DNA of 64,000 nt from Paraburkholderia sp. BL9I2N2 (GCF_004339745.1 NZ_SMGP01000005.1:186001-250000); one strand, 5' to 3'; counted from the stretch's first letter, positions 52,132 through 61,150 are shown. A program made the numbers and translations. The notes: generated by a model not told the origin, from the sequence alone.

Positions 52132-53733
52132 ATGGCAAACTCAAATTCCGCCGACATCGTCGTAGTCGGTTCGGGCGTGGCGGGCGGACTGGTCGCGCAT
52201 CAGATGGCGCTGGCCGGCGCGTCGGTGATTCTGCTCGAAGCCGGGCCGCGCATTCCGCGTTGGCAGATCGTCGAGAACTTCCGCAACTCGCCGGTCAAGT
52301 CGGACTTCGCGACGCCGTACCCATCCACGCCTTATGCGCCGCATCCCGAGTACGCGCCCGCCAACAATTATCTGATCCAGAAAGGCGACTATCCGTATAG
52401 CTCGCAGTACCTGCGGCTGGTGGGCGGCACCACCTGGCATTGGGCGGCGGCCGCATGGCGGCTGTTGCCGTCGGACTTCCAGTTGCACAAGCTGTACGGC
52501 GTGGGACGCGACTGGCCTTATCCGTATGAAACGCTGGAGCCGTGGTATTCGGCGGCTGAAGTGCAGCTCGGCGTGTCGGGTCCCGGCAGTTCGATCGATC
52601 TCGGCTCGCCGCGCTCGAAACCGTATCCGATGAGCCAGCTTCCGCTCTCGTATATGGATCAGCGTTTCAGCGACGTGCTCAATGCGCAAGGCTTCAAGGT
52701 CGTGCCCGAGCCGGTGGCCCGCAACAGCCGTCCGTACGACGCGCGGCCCACCTGCTGTGGCAACAACAACTGCATGCCGATCTGCCCGATCGCCGCGATG
52801 TACAACGGCGTCGTGCATGCGGAGAAGGCCGAACAGGCCGGCGCGAAACTGATTCCCGAAGCGGTAGTGTATCGCGTCGAAGCGGACAATAAAGGGCTGA
52901 TCACCGCGGTCCACTACAAGGACCCGAACGGCAACAGCACGCGCGTGAGCGGCAAACTATTCGTGCTTGCCGCGAACGGCATCGAAACGCCGAAGCTGAT
53001 GCTGATGTCGACGTCCGATAAATTCCCGCACGGCGTCGGCAACAGTTCCGATCAGGTGGGCCGCAACCTGATGGATCATCCGGGCACGGGCGTCGCGTTC
53101 CTCGCCAATGAACCGCTGTGGCCGGGACGCGGACCGATGGAGATGACCTCGATCGTCAACTTCCGCGATGGCGCGTTCCGTTCGGACTACGCCGCGAAGA
53201 AGCTGCATCTCTCGAACGGCGTGCCCACGATGAGCGTGACCGCCGATCTCCTGAAAAAAGGCCTGACCGGCGCCGAACTCGACCGGCAGATACGCGACCG
53301 CGCGGCGCGCACGCTGAATATCAACAGCTTCCATGAGCACCTGGCGGAGCCGCAGAACCGCGTGGTGCCGTCGGCGGATCACAAGGATGCGCTCGGCATT
53401 CCGCAGCCGGAAATCTACTACTCGATCAACGACTACGTGAAGAAAAGCGCGGCCAATACGCACGAACTGTATGCGCAAATCGCCGCGCTGTTCGGCGGCG
53501 CCGAGGTGACCTTCGACGACACCTTCGCGCCGAACAATCACATCATGGGCACCACGATCATGGGCAGCGATCCGGCGGATTCGGTCGTCGATGCGGACTG
53601 CCGCACGCATGACCACTCCAATCTGTTCATCGCCAGCAGCGGCGTGATGCCGACCGCGGCCTCGGTGAATTGCACGCTGACGATCGCGGCCCTGTCGCTG
53701 AAGCTGGCCGACAAGCTCAAGCGTGAAATCTGA
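52132..53733 (+). CDS. FAD-dependent dehydrogenase catalytic (alpha) subunit, GMC family with Fe-S motif
   Basis: 533 residues, no signal peptide. N-terminal FAD motif VVVGSGVAGGLVAHQ, GGTTWHWAAAAWRLLP, and the C-terminal catalytic blocks FAPNNHIMGTTIMG and SVNCTLTIAAL. Residues 206-220 read PTCCGNNNCMPICPI: the four cysteines (208, 209, 214, 218) match the CC-x4-C-x3-C that binds a 3Fe-4S cluster in the B. cepacia FAD-glucose dehydrogenase alpha subunit. A periplasmic glucose (or other aldose/polyol) dehydrogenase passing electrons to the cytochrome next door is likely; the exact sugar is inferred. Confidence 0.9.
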   Translation: MANSNSADIVVVGSGVAGGLVAHQMALAGASVILLEAGPRIPRWQIVENFRNSPVKSDFATPYPSTPYAPHPEYAPANNYLIQKGDYPYSSQYLRLVGGTTWHWAAAAWRLLPSDFQLHKLYGVGRDWPYPYETLEPWYSAAEVQLGVSGPGSSIDLGSPRSKPYPMSQLPLSYMDQRFSDVLNAQGFKVVPEPVARNSRPYDARPTCCGNNNCMPICPIAAMYNGVVHAEKAEQAGAKLIPEAVVYRVEADNKGLITAVHYKDPNGNSTRVSGKLFVLAANGIETPKLMLMSTSDKFPHGVGNSSDQVGRNLMDHPGTGVAFLANEPLWPGRGPMEMTSIVNFRDGAFRSDYAAKKLHLSNGVPTMSVTADLLKKGLTGAELDRQIRDRAARTLNINSFHEHLAEPQNRVVPSADHKDALGIPQPEIYYSINDYVKKSAANTHELYAQIAALFGGAEVTFDDTFAPNNHIMGTTIMGSDPADSVVDADCRTHDHSNLFIASSGVMPTAASVNCTLTIAALSLKLADKLKREI

Positions 53734-53752
53734 GCGTGAACGGAGAGCCACA

Positions 53753-55177
53753 ATGACGAAGAACCCCTCTCGCGTGCAGCCGCTCGAGGCGCTTGCGCGG
53801 AACGCCCGCCGCCGCCGCCTCAGAGTCGCGACGCTGGCCGCGATTTTTTCGCTGTTCGCGCTGTACGTCGCCTGGTATGAGGCGCACGGCCCCGACACGC
53901 AACGTAACGACGAACTGCCGATCACGCAGGCCCGCGCCGACGACGCCTCGCAAGCGATCAGCGGCGCGGCCTTGCCGGTGACGGCGGCCGGCGGCGACCT
54001 GGTCAAGCGCGGCGAATACCTCGCGCGCGCCGGCGATTGCGTGGCGTGCCACACGGCGGACAAAGCGCGGCCCTTCGCGGGCGGGCTGCCGATCAACACA
54101 CCGTTCGGCACCATCGTGACGCCGAACATCACGCCCGATCCGGACACCGGCATCGGCCAATGGAGCGACGCCGATTTTCTGCGCGCCATGCACGAGGGCA
54201 TCGGCAAAGGCGGCGAGCGCCTGTATCCGGCCTTCCCTTATGCGGAGTACACCAAGGTCACCGATCAGGACGTGCTGGCGATTCGCGCGTATCTGAACAC
54301 GCTCACGCCGATCCACTACACGCCGCCCGGCAACAGCCTGAAATTCCCATTCAATCAGCGCTGGCTGATGGTGTTCTGGAACCTGTTCAATTTCACCGAG
54401 GGCCGCTTCGTGCCCGATCCCAAGCAAAGCGCCGAGTGGAATCGCGGTGCGTATCTGGTGCAAGGGCTCGCGCATTGCGAGGAATGCCATACGCCGCGCA
54501 ATTTCACGCAGGGCTTGAAGACGAGTTCGCGTTTCTCCGGCGCGGTGCAGGCCGGCTGGCACGCGTACAACATCACGTCGGACAAGAACAGCGGCGTGGG
54601 CAACTGGAGCGACGACGAACTGGTGTCGTATCTGTCGACCGGCGCGGCGCCGGGCCGTGCCAATGCGGCCGGTCCGATGGCCGAGGTGGTAGCCGACAGC
54701 ACGCAATATCTGACGCGCGAGGATCTCGGCTCGATCGTCGCGTATCTGCGCGCGGTGCCGCCGATCAGCGGCGGCGAATCACGCCCGCGCGACCAGTGGG
54801 GCAATCCCGCCGACGACGTCACGGCGCTGCGCGGCACCGCCGTCCACGCCGTGAACGGTGCGCAACTGTTCGTCGCCAATTGTGCAAGCTGCCATAGCTG
54901 GACGGGTCAAGGCGTGGGCGCGAGCGCGCCGGGTGCGTATCCGTCGCTGATTCACAACTCCGTGGTGGGTGCGAGCGACGCCAACAATCTGGCGATGGTG
55001 ATCCTGCACGGCGTCACCCGTACGACGAAACAGGCGGACGTGTTGATGCCCGCATTCGCCAGCCAGCTCACCGACGACCAGGTGGCCGCCATCACCAACT
55101 ATGTGACCAAACAGTTCGGCAATCCCCAATCGACCGTGACGGCTGATCAGATCGGCAAATTGCGAACTCAGCAATAG
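53753..55177 (+). CDS. Triheme cytochrome c subunit (beta) of the FAD-dehydrogenase
   Basis: 474 residues from the ATG at 53753, preceded by CGGAGAG. A membrane anchor near the N-terminus (about 24-39, LRVATLAAIFSLFALYVAWYE) leads to three c-type haem motifs: CVACH, CEECH and CASCH. Typical electron acceptor subunit of membrane-bound FAD or PQQ dehydrogenases, delivering electrons to the quinone pool. It begins 19 bases after the alpha-subunit gene. Confidence 0.93.
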   Translation: MTKNPSRVQPLEALARNARRRRLRVATLAAIFSLFALYVAWYEAHGPDTQRNDELPITQARADDASQAISGAALPVTAAGGDLVKRGEYLARAGDCVACHTADKARPFAGGLPINTPFGTIVTPNITPDPDTGIGQWSDADFLRAMHEGIGKGGERLYPAFPYAEYTKVTDQDVLAIRAYLNTLTPIHYTPPGNSLKFPFNQRWLMVFWNLFNFTEGRFVPDPKQSAEWNRGAYLVQGLAHCEECHTPRNFTQGLKTSSRFSGAVQAGWHAYNITSDKNSGVGNWSDDELVSYLSTGAAPGRANAAGPMAEVVADSTQYLTREDLGSIVAYLRAVPPISGGESRPRDQWGNPADDVTALRGTAVHAVNGAQLFVANCASCHSWTGQGVGASAPGAYPSLIHNSVVGASDANNLAMVILHGVTRTTKQADVLMPAFASQLTDDQVAAITNYVTKQFGNPQSTVTADQIGKLRTQQ

Positions 55178-55194
55178 TGACCGCGCAGACGGCG

Positions 55195-55221
55195 TGTTTC
55201 CGGTAAGGCCTGCCGGAAACA
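55195..55221 (+). terminator. Hairpin after the dehydrogenase operon
   Basis: TGTTTCCGG (55195-55203) and CCGGAAACA (55213-55221) form a perfect 9-bp stem with a 9-base loop 18 bases past the cytochrome stop. TGGCGCTTTTG follows, a short T run, so a moderate terminator. Confidence 0.65.
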
Positions 55222-55322
55222 TGGCGCTTTTGCGTTGATTTGCGTCATTCTCGCCCTCCACGGCGCCAAGAAACGATAGGCAGCGCGCATACGCATTGCG
55301 GATGCCGCATTATCATGAACGC

Positions 55323-56060
55323 ATGGCTACCGTACTCGTCAATTCCGTCCAGCATCACCCGGCCAACCGGAGCGGCCGCGACTTCGTGGTCGGGGATCTG
55401 CATGGCTGCGTCGATGCATTGCGCTATCTGCTGCGCGTGATCACGTTCGACCCGGAGCGCGACCGGCTCTTCTCGGTCGGCGATCTGGTGGATCGCGGCG
55501 AGAATTCCGAACTGGCTCTGGCGCTGCTCGACAAGCCGTGGTTTTTCGCCGTGCTCGGCAATCACGAAGACACGCTGTGCGCGGTCGCCGACGGGCGCTT
55601 GCGGCGTCAATGGTGGTACGGAATCGGCGGCATCTGGGCGGCGCAGCTATCTGACGAACGCTTGCAGCATTACGCAGAAATCCTGCGCGGGTTGCCGCTT
55701 GCGCGCGTGGTCGGCAGCGGCAAGGAGCGCTTCAATATTCTGCATGCCGAATTCTTCGGCTCGGACGCGGAGCTCGACGCGGGGAATTTCTCCGCCGACA
55801 CCCGCCAGCGATTGTTGTGGGGCCGCGACCTGGCGTTGGGCAACGGCGATCCGCAGCGGCAGCGCGGTCTCTCGCTGACCTATTGCGGCCACACGCCGAT
55901 GCGCGACATCAAGCAGGTCGGCTCACAGGTGTTCATCGACACCGGCGCGTTCGGGCCAGGCGGCAAGCTCACGATCGTGGAGCCGCTGGCCTTGCGGCGC
56001 TGGTCCGTCTCGACCGAAGAGGCCCGCGCGGAAGGCGCGGCGGCGCTGGCGCTGCCTTGA
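55323..56060 (+). CDS. Calcineurin-like metallophosphatase (PrpA/Ser-Thr phosphatase type)
   Basis: 245 residues. The PPP-family metal motifs are in order: VVGDLHGCVDALRYLL, FSVGDLVDRGENSE and VLGNHEDTL, with TYCGHTPMRDIKQ near the end. Lengths and motifs fit bacterial Ser/Thr/Tyr phosphatases such as PrpA/PrpB or related nucleotide phosphatases. The start at MATVLVNSV is chosen; a 9-residue extension is possible. Confidence 0.88.
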   Translation: MATVLVNSVQHHPANRSGRDFVVGDLHGCVDALRYLLRVITFDPERDRLFSVGDLVDRGENSELALALLDKPWFFAVLGNHEDTLCAVADGRLRRQWWYGIGGIWAAQLSDERLQHYAEILRGLPLARVVGSGKERFNILHAEFFGSDAELDAGNFSADTRQRLLWGRDLALGNGDPQRQRGLSLTYCGHTPMRDIKQVGSQVFIDTGAFGPGGKLTIVEPLALRRWSVSTEEARAEGAAALALP

Positions 56061-56116
56061 CGGCGGCGTTGGCGACTGCGCGCGCAGGCCACGCGCAGTC
56101 CATTTAGGCCGAGCTA

Positions 56117-56818
56117 TCAGCCGACCTGGCTGAGTTCGAACACCATATCCACGCTCGTGCCATTCCAGTTGTATTCCAGATACGCCGCGTGATGGCAGTC
56201 GCGCAGCAGCGTCGTTTTGAACGCGGCGAGGCACTCGCCGCCGTCATCCCGTACCGACGGATACACGATACCCGGCGCACCTCCCGCGCGGATGGCCCGG
56301 CCGAGAGACTGCCCGGCCAGATAGTCATCCGGCGACAGCACCGCGAGATCCACCGATGCGTCGCCGCGAATGTCCACCACGCTGCCTTGCGCGGCGACGG
56401 TGTAAAGACGCATCTGCTGGCGCATGGGCGGCTCGGCCGTCGCTTCCAGAAATTTCCCTGTGTGATAACGCGTTTCGGCGATCGCGGTGGCGCGTGAGCG
56501 CGCGCAATAGAACACGCCGTATGTGCCGTCCGAGAAACGGCTGCCGAGCGGATTCAGATGCGTCAACGCGGCCATGATCGGCCCGTAGCCCGGTCCGAAA
56601 CGGCGTTCTTCGCGCGGCACCAGATCGAGCTCGCCGACTTCGGTGCGCAGACGGTCGTTGGTCATGGCTTCGAGCGCGTACAAGGCGTCGAAATCTTCCG
56701 GCGAAGCGACCCGGTCGAACAGATTGACGGCCGGAAAGCGCGTCGGAATCACGCGATACGCGGGCGACCAATCGAGCGGCGCCGTGCGCCAGCGGTCCTG
56801 CCAATGCGGTTGTGTCAC
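56117..56818 (-). CDS. RES-domain toxin (NAD+ phosphorylase type)
   Basis: 233 residues with the RES signature: a conserved Arg in AYRVIPTRFPAV, YGVFYCARSRATAIAETRYH containing the Tyr, Arg, Ala and Glu that name and serve the fold, and DDYLAGQSLGRAIRAGGAPGIVYPSVR near the C-terminus. Family members (MbcT, Res) kill by degrading NAD+. Its ATG overlaps the stop of the upstream antitoxin gene (ATGA), the usual Xre-RES operon order. Confidence 0.9.
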   Translation of the reverse strand: MTQPHWQDRWRTAPLDWSPAYRVIPTRFPAVNLFDRVASPEDFDALYALEAMTNDRLRTEVGELDLVPREERRFGPGYGPIMAALTHLNPLGSRFSDGTYGVFYCARSRATAIAETRYHTGKFLEATAEPPMRQQMRLYTVAAQGSVVDIRGDASVDLAVLSPDDYLAGQSLGRAIRAGGAPGIVYPSVRDDGGECLAAFKTTLLRDCHHAAYLEYNWNGTSVDMVFELSQVG

Positions 56819-57252
56819 GCCCAGCCGCCTCGCATTGCGTCCAGATACTGGCGCACCGCCACGAGGTCGCTGATGTTGCCCGCCAGCATGCGGTCCAGCG
56901 CGCGGCGGCCGCCGAACGGCGGCGCGCTGTTGGGACGTTTGATCCAGGTGTCGGCGGCACTGGCTTGCGGCAACAGGATTTGCAGCGCTTTATAGATGCC
57001 GAGCAGCAGTGACAGGCGTTCTAGCGTGTCGCGCCCGAGGCGGGCCGTTTCAGGCGCCGACTTCCATTTGAAGTAGGTGGAGCGGCCCGGCGAGCCGAGC
57101 AGCACGATCTGTTCTTCCGCGTTCAGGTCCCAGTCGTGCGCGATTTTGAAGAACGCGCGTAGACCCGCCGCGGACATTTCCGTTAGCGTGGGTTCCGAAA
57201 CTGGCCGACGAATCGGCGCTTCGGGCTGGGTGGCACGGGCAGCGTGAGCCAT
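56815..57252 (-). CDS. Xre/MbcA/ParS-type antitoxin (DUF2384)
   Basis: 145 residues. N-terminal Xre-like helix-turn-helix (DLNAEEQIVLLGSPGRSTYFKWKS) followed by LERLSLLLGIYKALQILLP and the C-terminal toxin-binding DUF2384 block (WIKRPNSAPPFGGRRALDRML, then GNISDLVAVRQYLDAMRGGW). Neutralises the RES toxin next door and probably represses its own promoter in the AT-rich region at 57253-57310. Confidence 0.9.
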   Translation of the reverse strand: MAHAARATQPEAPIRRPVSEPTLTEMSAAGLRAFFKIAHDWDLNAEEQIVLLGSPGRSTYFKWKSAPETARLGRDTLERLSLLLGIYKALQILLPQASAADTWIKRPNSAPPFGGRRALDRMLAGNISDLVAVRQYLDAMRGGWA

Positions 57253-57364
57253 GAGTGGGTAAGTCCTAATTTGTACTTGAAATTGATATTAGTCTAAATG
57301 TGGATTTTTGCAAGAGAATATAATCCGGGCTCGTCATAAAGTCGAAGATCAGGAGAAGCAGGAG
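57253..57364. promoter_or_regulatory. Divergent AT-rich promoter region, antitoxin / exported protein
   Basis: 112 bases, far more AT-rich than the surroundings. TATAAT at 57319-57324 can serve the rightward gene. On the minus strand TAATATCAAT (near 57281-57291) could give the antitoxin -10. TTAGTCTAAAT forms a short dyad that might be an antitoxin site. Confidence 0.45.
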
Positions 57365-57931
57365 ATGGGCGTTCGAGCAGTTGCAGCAGGAGCGGCGCTT
57401 GCCGTGTGGTGTGTGTCGGGCGCGGCCATGGCCGCGGGTTATGCCGAAGTATGGAACCCGCCCGAGGCGAGCGGGCATGTCACGAAGCCGGGCAAGAAGG
57501 TCAAGTCTAGCGCCGGTTCGAAGACAGCGTCGAAGGCCGCTTCGAAGCACGTGACAGCGACGACGGGGCATGGCAACAAGCCGGCGGCGCATGCCAGCGT
57601 GAAGAAGGTGGCGGCCAAGGGCGCCGCGAAGAGCGGGTTCAGCGCGACGCATGGAGGCAAAACCCAATCGAAAGCGGCCGTGATGGCGCAGAGTAAAAAG
57701 CCGCACGCGCAGTTCGTCCAGACCCAACCGAGCCAGGGCAAGGTCGTGCACGCGAATCTGGTGGTCCCGGCTCGTCAGGCTAACCCGCAAACGGCCAAGG
57801 TCGCGGCGAAACCGGCTGCATCCCACGTGAATGTGCCGGCGCCGTCCGCAAACGTTCAAGCCAATCCGGCGAACGCAACGAGCAATCCCGCCACGGCCAG
57901 CAGCGGTTCGCTGCCGCCGATTATTCACTGA
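57365..57931 (+). CDS. Exported Ala/Lys-rich protein of unknown function
   Basis: 188 residues. The ATG at 57365 has AGGAGAAGCAGGAG directly upstream and gives a clean signal peptide (MGVRAVAAGAALAVWCVSGA..., cleavage after AMA). The mature part is low-complexity and basic: VTKPGKKVKSSAGSKTASKA followed by histone H1-like Lys/Ala/Ser and Gln/Ala/Asn runs, ending GSLPPIIH. No cysteine after the signal and no domain I recognise. May be a disordered periplasmic or envelope protein. Confidence 0.7.
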   Translation: MGVRAVAAGAALAVWCVSGAAMAAGYAEVWNPPEASGHVTKPGKKVKSSAGSKTASKAASKHVTATTGHGNKPAAHASVKKVAAKGAAKSGFSATHGGKTQSKAAVMAQSKKPHAQFVQTQPSQGKVVHANLVVPARQANPQTAKVAAKPAASHVNVPAPSANVQANPANATSNPATASSGSLPPIIH

Positions 57932-57938
57932 TCCGCGG

Positions 57939-58862
57939 TCAAGCCGCGCGTTTGCGCTTCGGTTTGCTGCCTGGCGCCCCCAACGCGGTGCGCCCAAGTT
58001 CGACGATGCGCGCCGACAGCTTTTCCAGGCGCGGCGACTGGACCTTCCACGCGTGCCAGTACAACTCGACGTCGGTGGGCTGCTTCGGCGCCAGGTCGAT
58101 CAGATCGCCGCGCTCTAACGCATCGCCGAATTCCAGTTCGGGCACCATGCCGTACGCCAGGCCGCGCTGGATCGCCATGTAACGCGGGACCGGCGCGGGC
58201 ACGTAGTGACAGGGATAGGCTTCCGGCGGCAGGCCGAAGCGCGTCTCGAGAAAACGCGCCTGCAACGCGTCCTTGCGTGAGGACAGGATCACCGGCGCGC
58301 GCCGCGCGCTTTCGCGCGTCAAGCCATTCGGAAACCATCGCTGCACGAACGCCGCCGACGCCACCAGCCGGTAGCGCATGGCGCCGAGCCGTTCGGCGAA
58401 GCAGCCGCCCATGGGCGCCGGTTCGGTGGTGATGCAGCCGATCGCGAGGCCGGAGGCGAGCAGGGCGTGCGTGTGGTCCTGGTCGTCGACGGTCAGGTCG
58501 AGCAGCACGTTTTCTTGCAGCAAGATGTCGGAGAGGGCGGGGAAAAACCACGTCGACAGCGTGTCCGCATTGACGGCGGCGGCGACGCTAAGGAGCGCTT
58601 CGTCGGCGCGTGCAAGATCGCTGGCGAAATCGTCTTCGAGCAGGGCGGCGCGCCGCAGATATTGCAGCAGACGCTGGCCCATCTGCGTCGCACGGCACGG
58701 CCGCGTGCGCACGATCAGTGGGTTGCCCAGCCGTGTTTCGAGCGCCCGCACACGCTGCGATACCGCCGACGACGTGAGATTCAGCCGCACAGCGGCCTGC
58801 TCGAAGCTGCCGGTTTCGATGACCGCGCGGACGGCGGCGGTTTGTCGAGGGTCGAGGTCCAC
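57939..58862 (-). CDS. argP: LysR-family regulator, ArgP/LysG type
   Basis: 307 residues. The N-terminal helix-turn-helix VIETGSFEQAAVRLNLTSSAVSQRVRALE and VRTRPCRATQMGQRLLQYLR resemble ArgP (IciA/LysG), which senses lysine and arginine and activates exporter genes. C-terminal substrate-binding domain follows, ending in a basic tail KPKRKRAA. The expected lysE/argO exporter is not beside it; the 3' neighbour is an unrelated exported protein in the opposite direction. The symbol is from resemblance only. Confidence 0.82.
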   Translation of the reverse strand: MDLDPRQTAAVRAVIETGSFEQAAVRLNLTSSAVSQRVRALETRLGNPLIVRTRPCRATQMGQRLLQYLRRAALLEDDFASDLARADEALLSVAAAVNADTLSTWFFPALSDILLQENVLLDLTVDDQDHTHALLASGLAIGCITTEPAPMGGCFAERLGAMRYRLVASAAFVQRWFPNGLTRESARRAPVILSSRKDALQARFLETRFGLPPEAYPCHYVPAPVPRYMAIQRGLAYGMVPELEFGDALERGDLIDLAPKQPTDVELYWHAWKVQSPRLEKLSARIVELGRTALGAPGSKPKRKRAA

Positions 58863-58947
58863 GGATCTACTTTGAAAGGGATAACTTTTCTAGCTTAAGC
58901 GAAAGGCGGCGAAGTTTATCCGCGGGGGAAGGCGGTGAGTCGTTTTG

Positions 58948-59799
58948 TCATTGCATCGCCAACCCGTTGGTCACCAGCCGCAAGGTCTCCGCCGACCGCT
59001 CGTCCCTAACCCGCGAATGCAGCGTGACGCGCGATTCCGGCAGCGCCGGCAAACCGAGCCGCACGCCGACGTCGATCAGGCCGCGCGGCGCCACGCGGCG
59101 CGCCAGCGGCGACACCGCCAGGCCCGCCGCCACGGCCGCGCCGACGGCCGCCACGCCGCCGCCGACGAATACTTCCTGCCAGCCAACGCCCGCCTGCGCG
59201 AGCGCTCGCAGTGCCACGTCGCGCACGTTGCACGGCGGGCTCAACAGCGCCAGCGCCAATGGCTCGCCGACTCGCGGCAACCACGCCGGCGTGGCGAGCC
59301 AGCCGAGCGGTTCGCTAAAGAGCACCTGGGCGTCGTCGCGTGGCGGTTCGTCGGCGCCGTAGCGGACGATCACCGCGTCGAGGCGGCGTTCGTCGAATTG
59401 CGCGAGCAGCGCGGCGGACATGCCCAGATGCAATTCGATCACCAGCCCCGGATCGTGCGCATTGAGCCTGCCGAGCAGGAGCGGCAAGTCCGGTCCCGCG
59501 ACATGCTCGCTGAGCCCCAACGCGAGCCGCCGGCGCTCGACCGATAGCGACCCCAGCGCGCGTTCATGCGCATTCAGCAGGTCGCGCGCGGCGCTGAGGA
59601 ACGCATTGCCGTCCGCGGACAGGCGCACCACACGCGGCGTACGCTCGAGCAATTGCTTGCCCAGATGGGCTTCCAGCCGCTTGAGCTTGAGGCTGACGGC
59701 CGATTGGGTCGTGTCGAGCGCATCTGCCGCACGCGTGAAGCTACGCAGGTCGGCGACCAGAACGAACGCTCGAACCGCGTCGAGATCGAGAACTTTCAT
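58948..59799 (-). CDS. LysR-family transcriptional regulator
   Basis: 283 residues. N-terminal helix-turn-helix FVLVADLRSFTRAADALDTTQSAVSLKLKRLE and a periplasmic-binding-like effector domain. It is divergent from a tautomerase gene with 101 bases between, the usual arrangement for a LysR protein and its target, so control of that gene is likely. Effector unknown. Confidence 0.9.
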   Translation of the reverse strand: MKVLDLDAVRAFVLVADLRSFTRAADALDTTQSAVSLKLKRLEAHLGKQLLERTPRVVRLSADGNAFLSAARDLLNAHERALGSLSVERRRLALGLSEHVAGPDLPLLLGRLNAHDPGLVIELHLGMSAALLAQFDERRLDAVIVRYGADEPPRDDAQVLFSEPLGWLATPAWLPRVGEPLALALLSPPCNVRDVALRALAQAGVGWQEVFVGGGVAAVGAAVAAGLAVSPLARRVAPRGLIDVGVRLGLPALPESRVTLHSRVRDERSAETLRLVTNGLAMQ

Positions 59800-59813
59800 T
59801 TTCGATGGATATA

Positions 59814-59825
59814 GATGAAATCATC
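59814..59825. promoter_or_regulatory. Candidate LysR operator dyad
   Basis: GATGA-AA-TCATC inverted repeat in the divergent LysR/tautomerase intergenic region, just upstream of the LysR start. It does not show an ideal T-N11-A core, so the assignment is tentative. Confidence 0.35.
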
Positions 59826-59900
59826 AATGATGTCTGTTTATTATGACTGAGTGCGCCTAAGCTGTGTTTACCCAATCAACCGCAGCCAAGGAGTTTCATC

Positions 59901-60284
59901 ATGCCGCTCACACGAATCGCATTGCGCGCAGGCAAGTCCGCCGAATACCGGAAGGCGGTGACGCAGAGCATCCAGCGTTCGCTGGTGGACACCTTCAACG
60001 TGCCGAAGGACGACATCTTCATGCTGATCACCGAGCATGAGGCCGGCAATTTTGTGTACGACGATCAATATCTGAACGTGCAGCGAAGCGATGATCTCGT
60101 GATCATTCAGATCACGCTGAACAACACGCGCACGCTCGAGATGAAGAAGGCGCTGTACAAGCGTATGGCGGACGAACTGGCGGAATCGCCCGGGCTGCGA
60201 CGCGAGGATGTATTCATCAATCTCGTCGAGGTGCTGAAGGAGAACTGGTCGTTCGGCAACGGCATCGCACAGTACGCGTTGTGA
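59901..60284 (+). CDS. Tautomerase-family protein
   Basis: 127 residues. The catalytic proline follows the initiator Met (MPLTRIALRAG) as in the 4-oxalocrotonate tautomerase superfamily; the length and the motifs EHEAGNFVYDDQYLNVQRSD and REDVFINLVEVLKENWSFG match the Tautomerase_2 group. CCAAGGAGTTTCATC gives a strong ribosome-binding site. Substrate unknown; probably regulated by the divergent LysR gene. Confidence 0.88.
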   Translation: MPLTRIALRAGKSAEYRKAVTQSIQRSLVDTFNVPKDDIFMLITEHEAGNFVYDDQYLNVQRSDDLVIIQITLNNTRTLEMKKALYKRMADELAESPGLRREDVFINLVEVLKENWSFGNGIAQYAL

Positions 60285-60355
60285 AGATTGCGGCCATGAC
60301 ATGACGTGAAGACGGGCGGCCATGCCGCCCGTCGTTCGTTAGAAAAGCGGCAACG

Positions 60356-61150
60356 TTACGCAATCGTATCGATCACGCCGCCATCGACGCGTAGCGCCGC
60401 GCCGGTCGTCGCCGAGGCCTGCGGCGAGCAGACGTAGACGACCATGTTCGCCACTTCCTCGGTGGTGGCCGCGCGCTGGATGATCGAACTGCTTCGGTGC
60501 TCGCGGACGAACTCCGTGGCGACCTGTTCGACGGTTTTACCTTGCTCTTTCGCGGTGTCTTCGACCATCGAACGGAAGCCGTCGGACAGGGTCGGTCCGG
60601 GCAGCACGGCATTCACTGTCACGCCGCTGCCGGCCGCCTGTTTGGCGATGCCGCGCGCGATGCTCAATTGCGCGGTCTTCGAAAAACCATAGGCGAGCAT
60701 ATCCGGCGGAATATTCAATGCCGACTCGGACGAGATGAACACCACGCGGCCCCATTTGCGCTCCATCATCCCTTTCAGGTAGTGGCGCGTGAGCCGCACG
60801 CCCGACATCACGTTGACCTGAAAGTAGCGCTCCCAGTCGTCGTCTTCGGTGGTGAAGATGTCGCCGGGTCCGAAGACGCCGAGGTTGTTCACCAGGATAT
60901 CCGTCTGCGGCACGGCTTTCGCCAACGCGTCGCAACCTTCCAGCGTGCCGAGGTCGCCCGCGAAGCCCTGCAATTTCGCTTGCGGCGCGGTCTTGCGGAT
61001 CGTCTCGATCGCGCGGTCCACCGCTTCCTGCTTGCGTCCGTTGATAATGGTCTGCGCGCCTGACGCGGCAATGCCGGTGGCGATCGCAAGCCCGATGCCC
61101 GCCGTGGATGCGCTGACGATAGCGGTCTTGCCCGATAGATCGATGTTCAC
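60356..61150 (-). CDS. Short-chain dehydrogenase/reductase
   Basis: 264 residues from a GTG at 61150 with AAGGAG 8 bases upstream; the open frame runs much further but is not coding there. SDR fold: cofactor motif SASTAGIGLAIATGIA, NNLGVFGPGD (NNxG), catalytic Ser in VFISSESAL and YGFSK (YxxxK). The cofactor motif is TAGIG where TGxxxGIG is usual. Substrate unknown. Convergent with the tautomerase gene across a 71-base gap. Confidence 0.9.
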   Translation of the reverse strand: MNIDLSGKTAIVSASTAGIGLAIATGIAASGAQTIINGRKQEAVDRAIETIRKTAPQAKLQGFAGDLGTLEGCDALAKAVPQTDILVNNLGVFGPGDIFTTEDDDWERYFQVNVMSGVRLTRHYLKGMMERKWGRVVFISSESALNIPPDMLAYGFSKTAQLSIARGIAKQAAGSGVTVNAVLPGPTLSDGFRSMVEDTAKEQGKTVEQVATEFVREHRSSSIIQRAATTEEVANMVVYVCSPQASATTGAALRVDGGVIDTIA

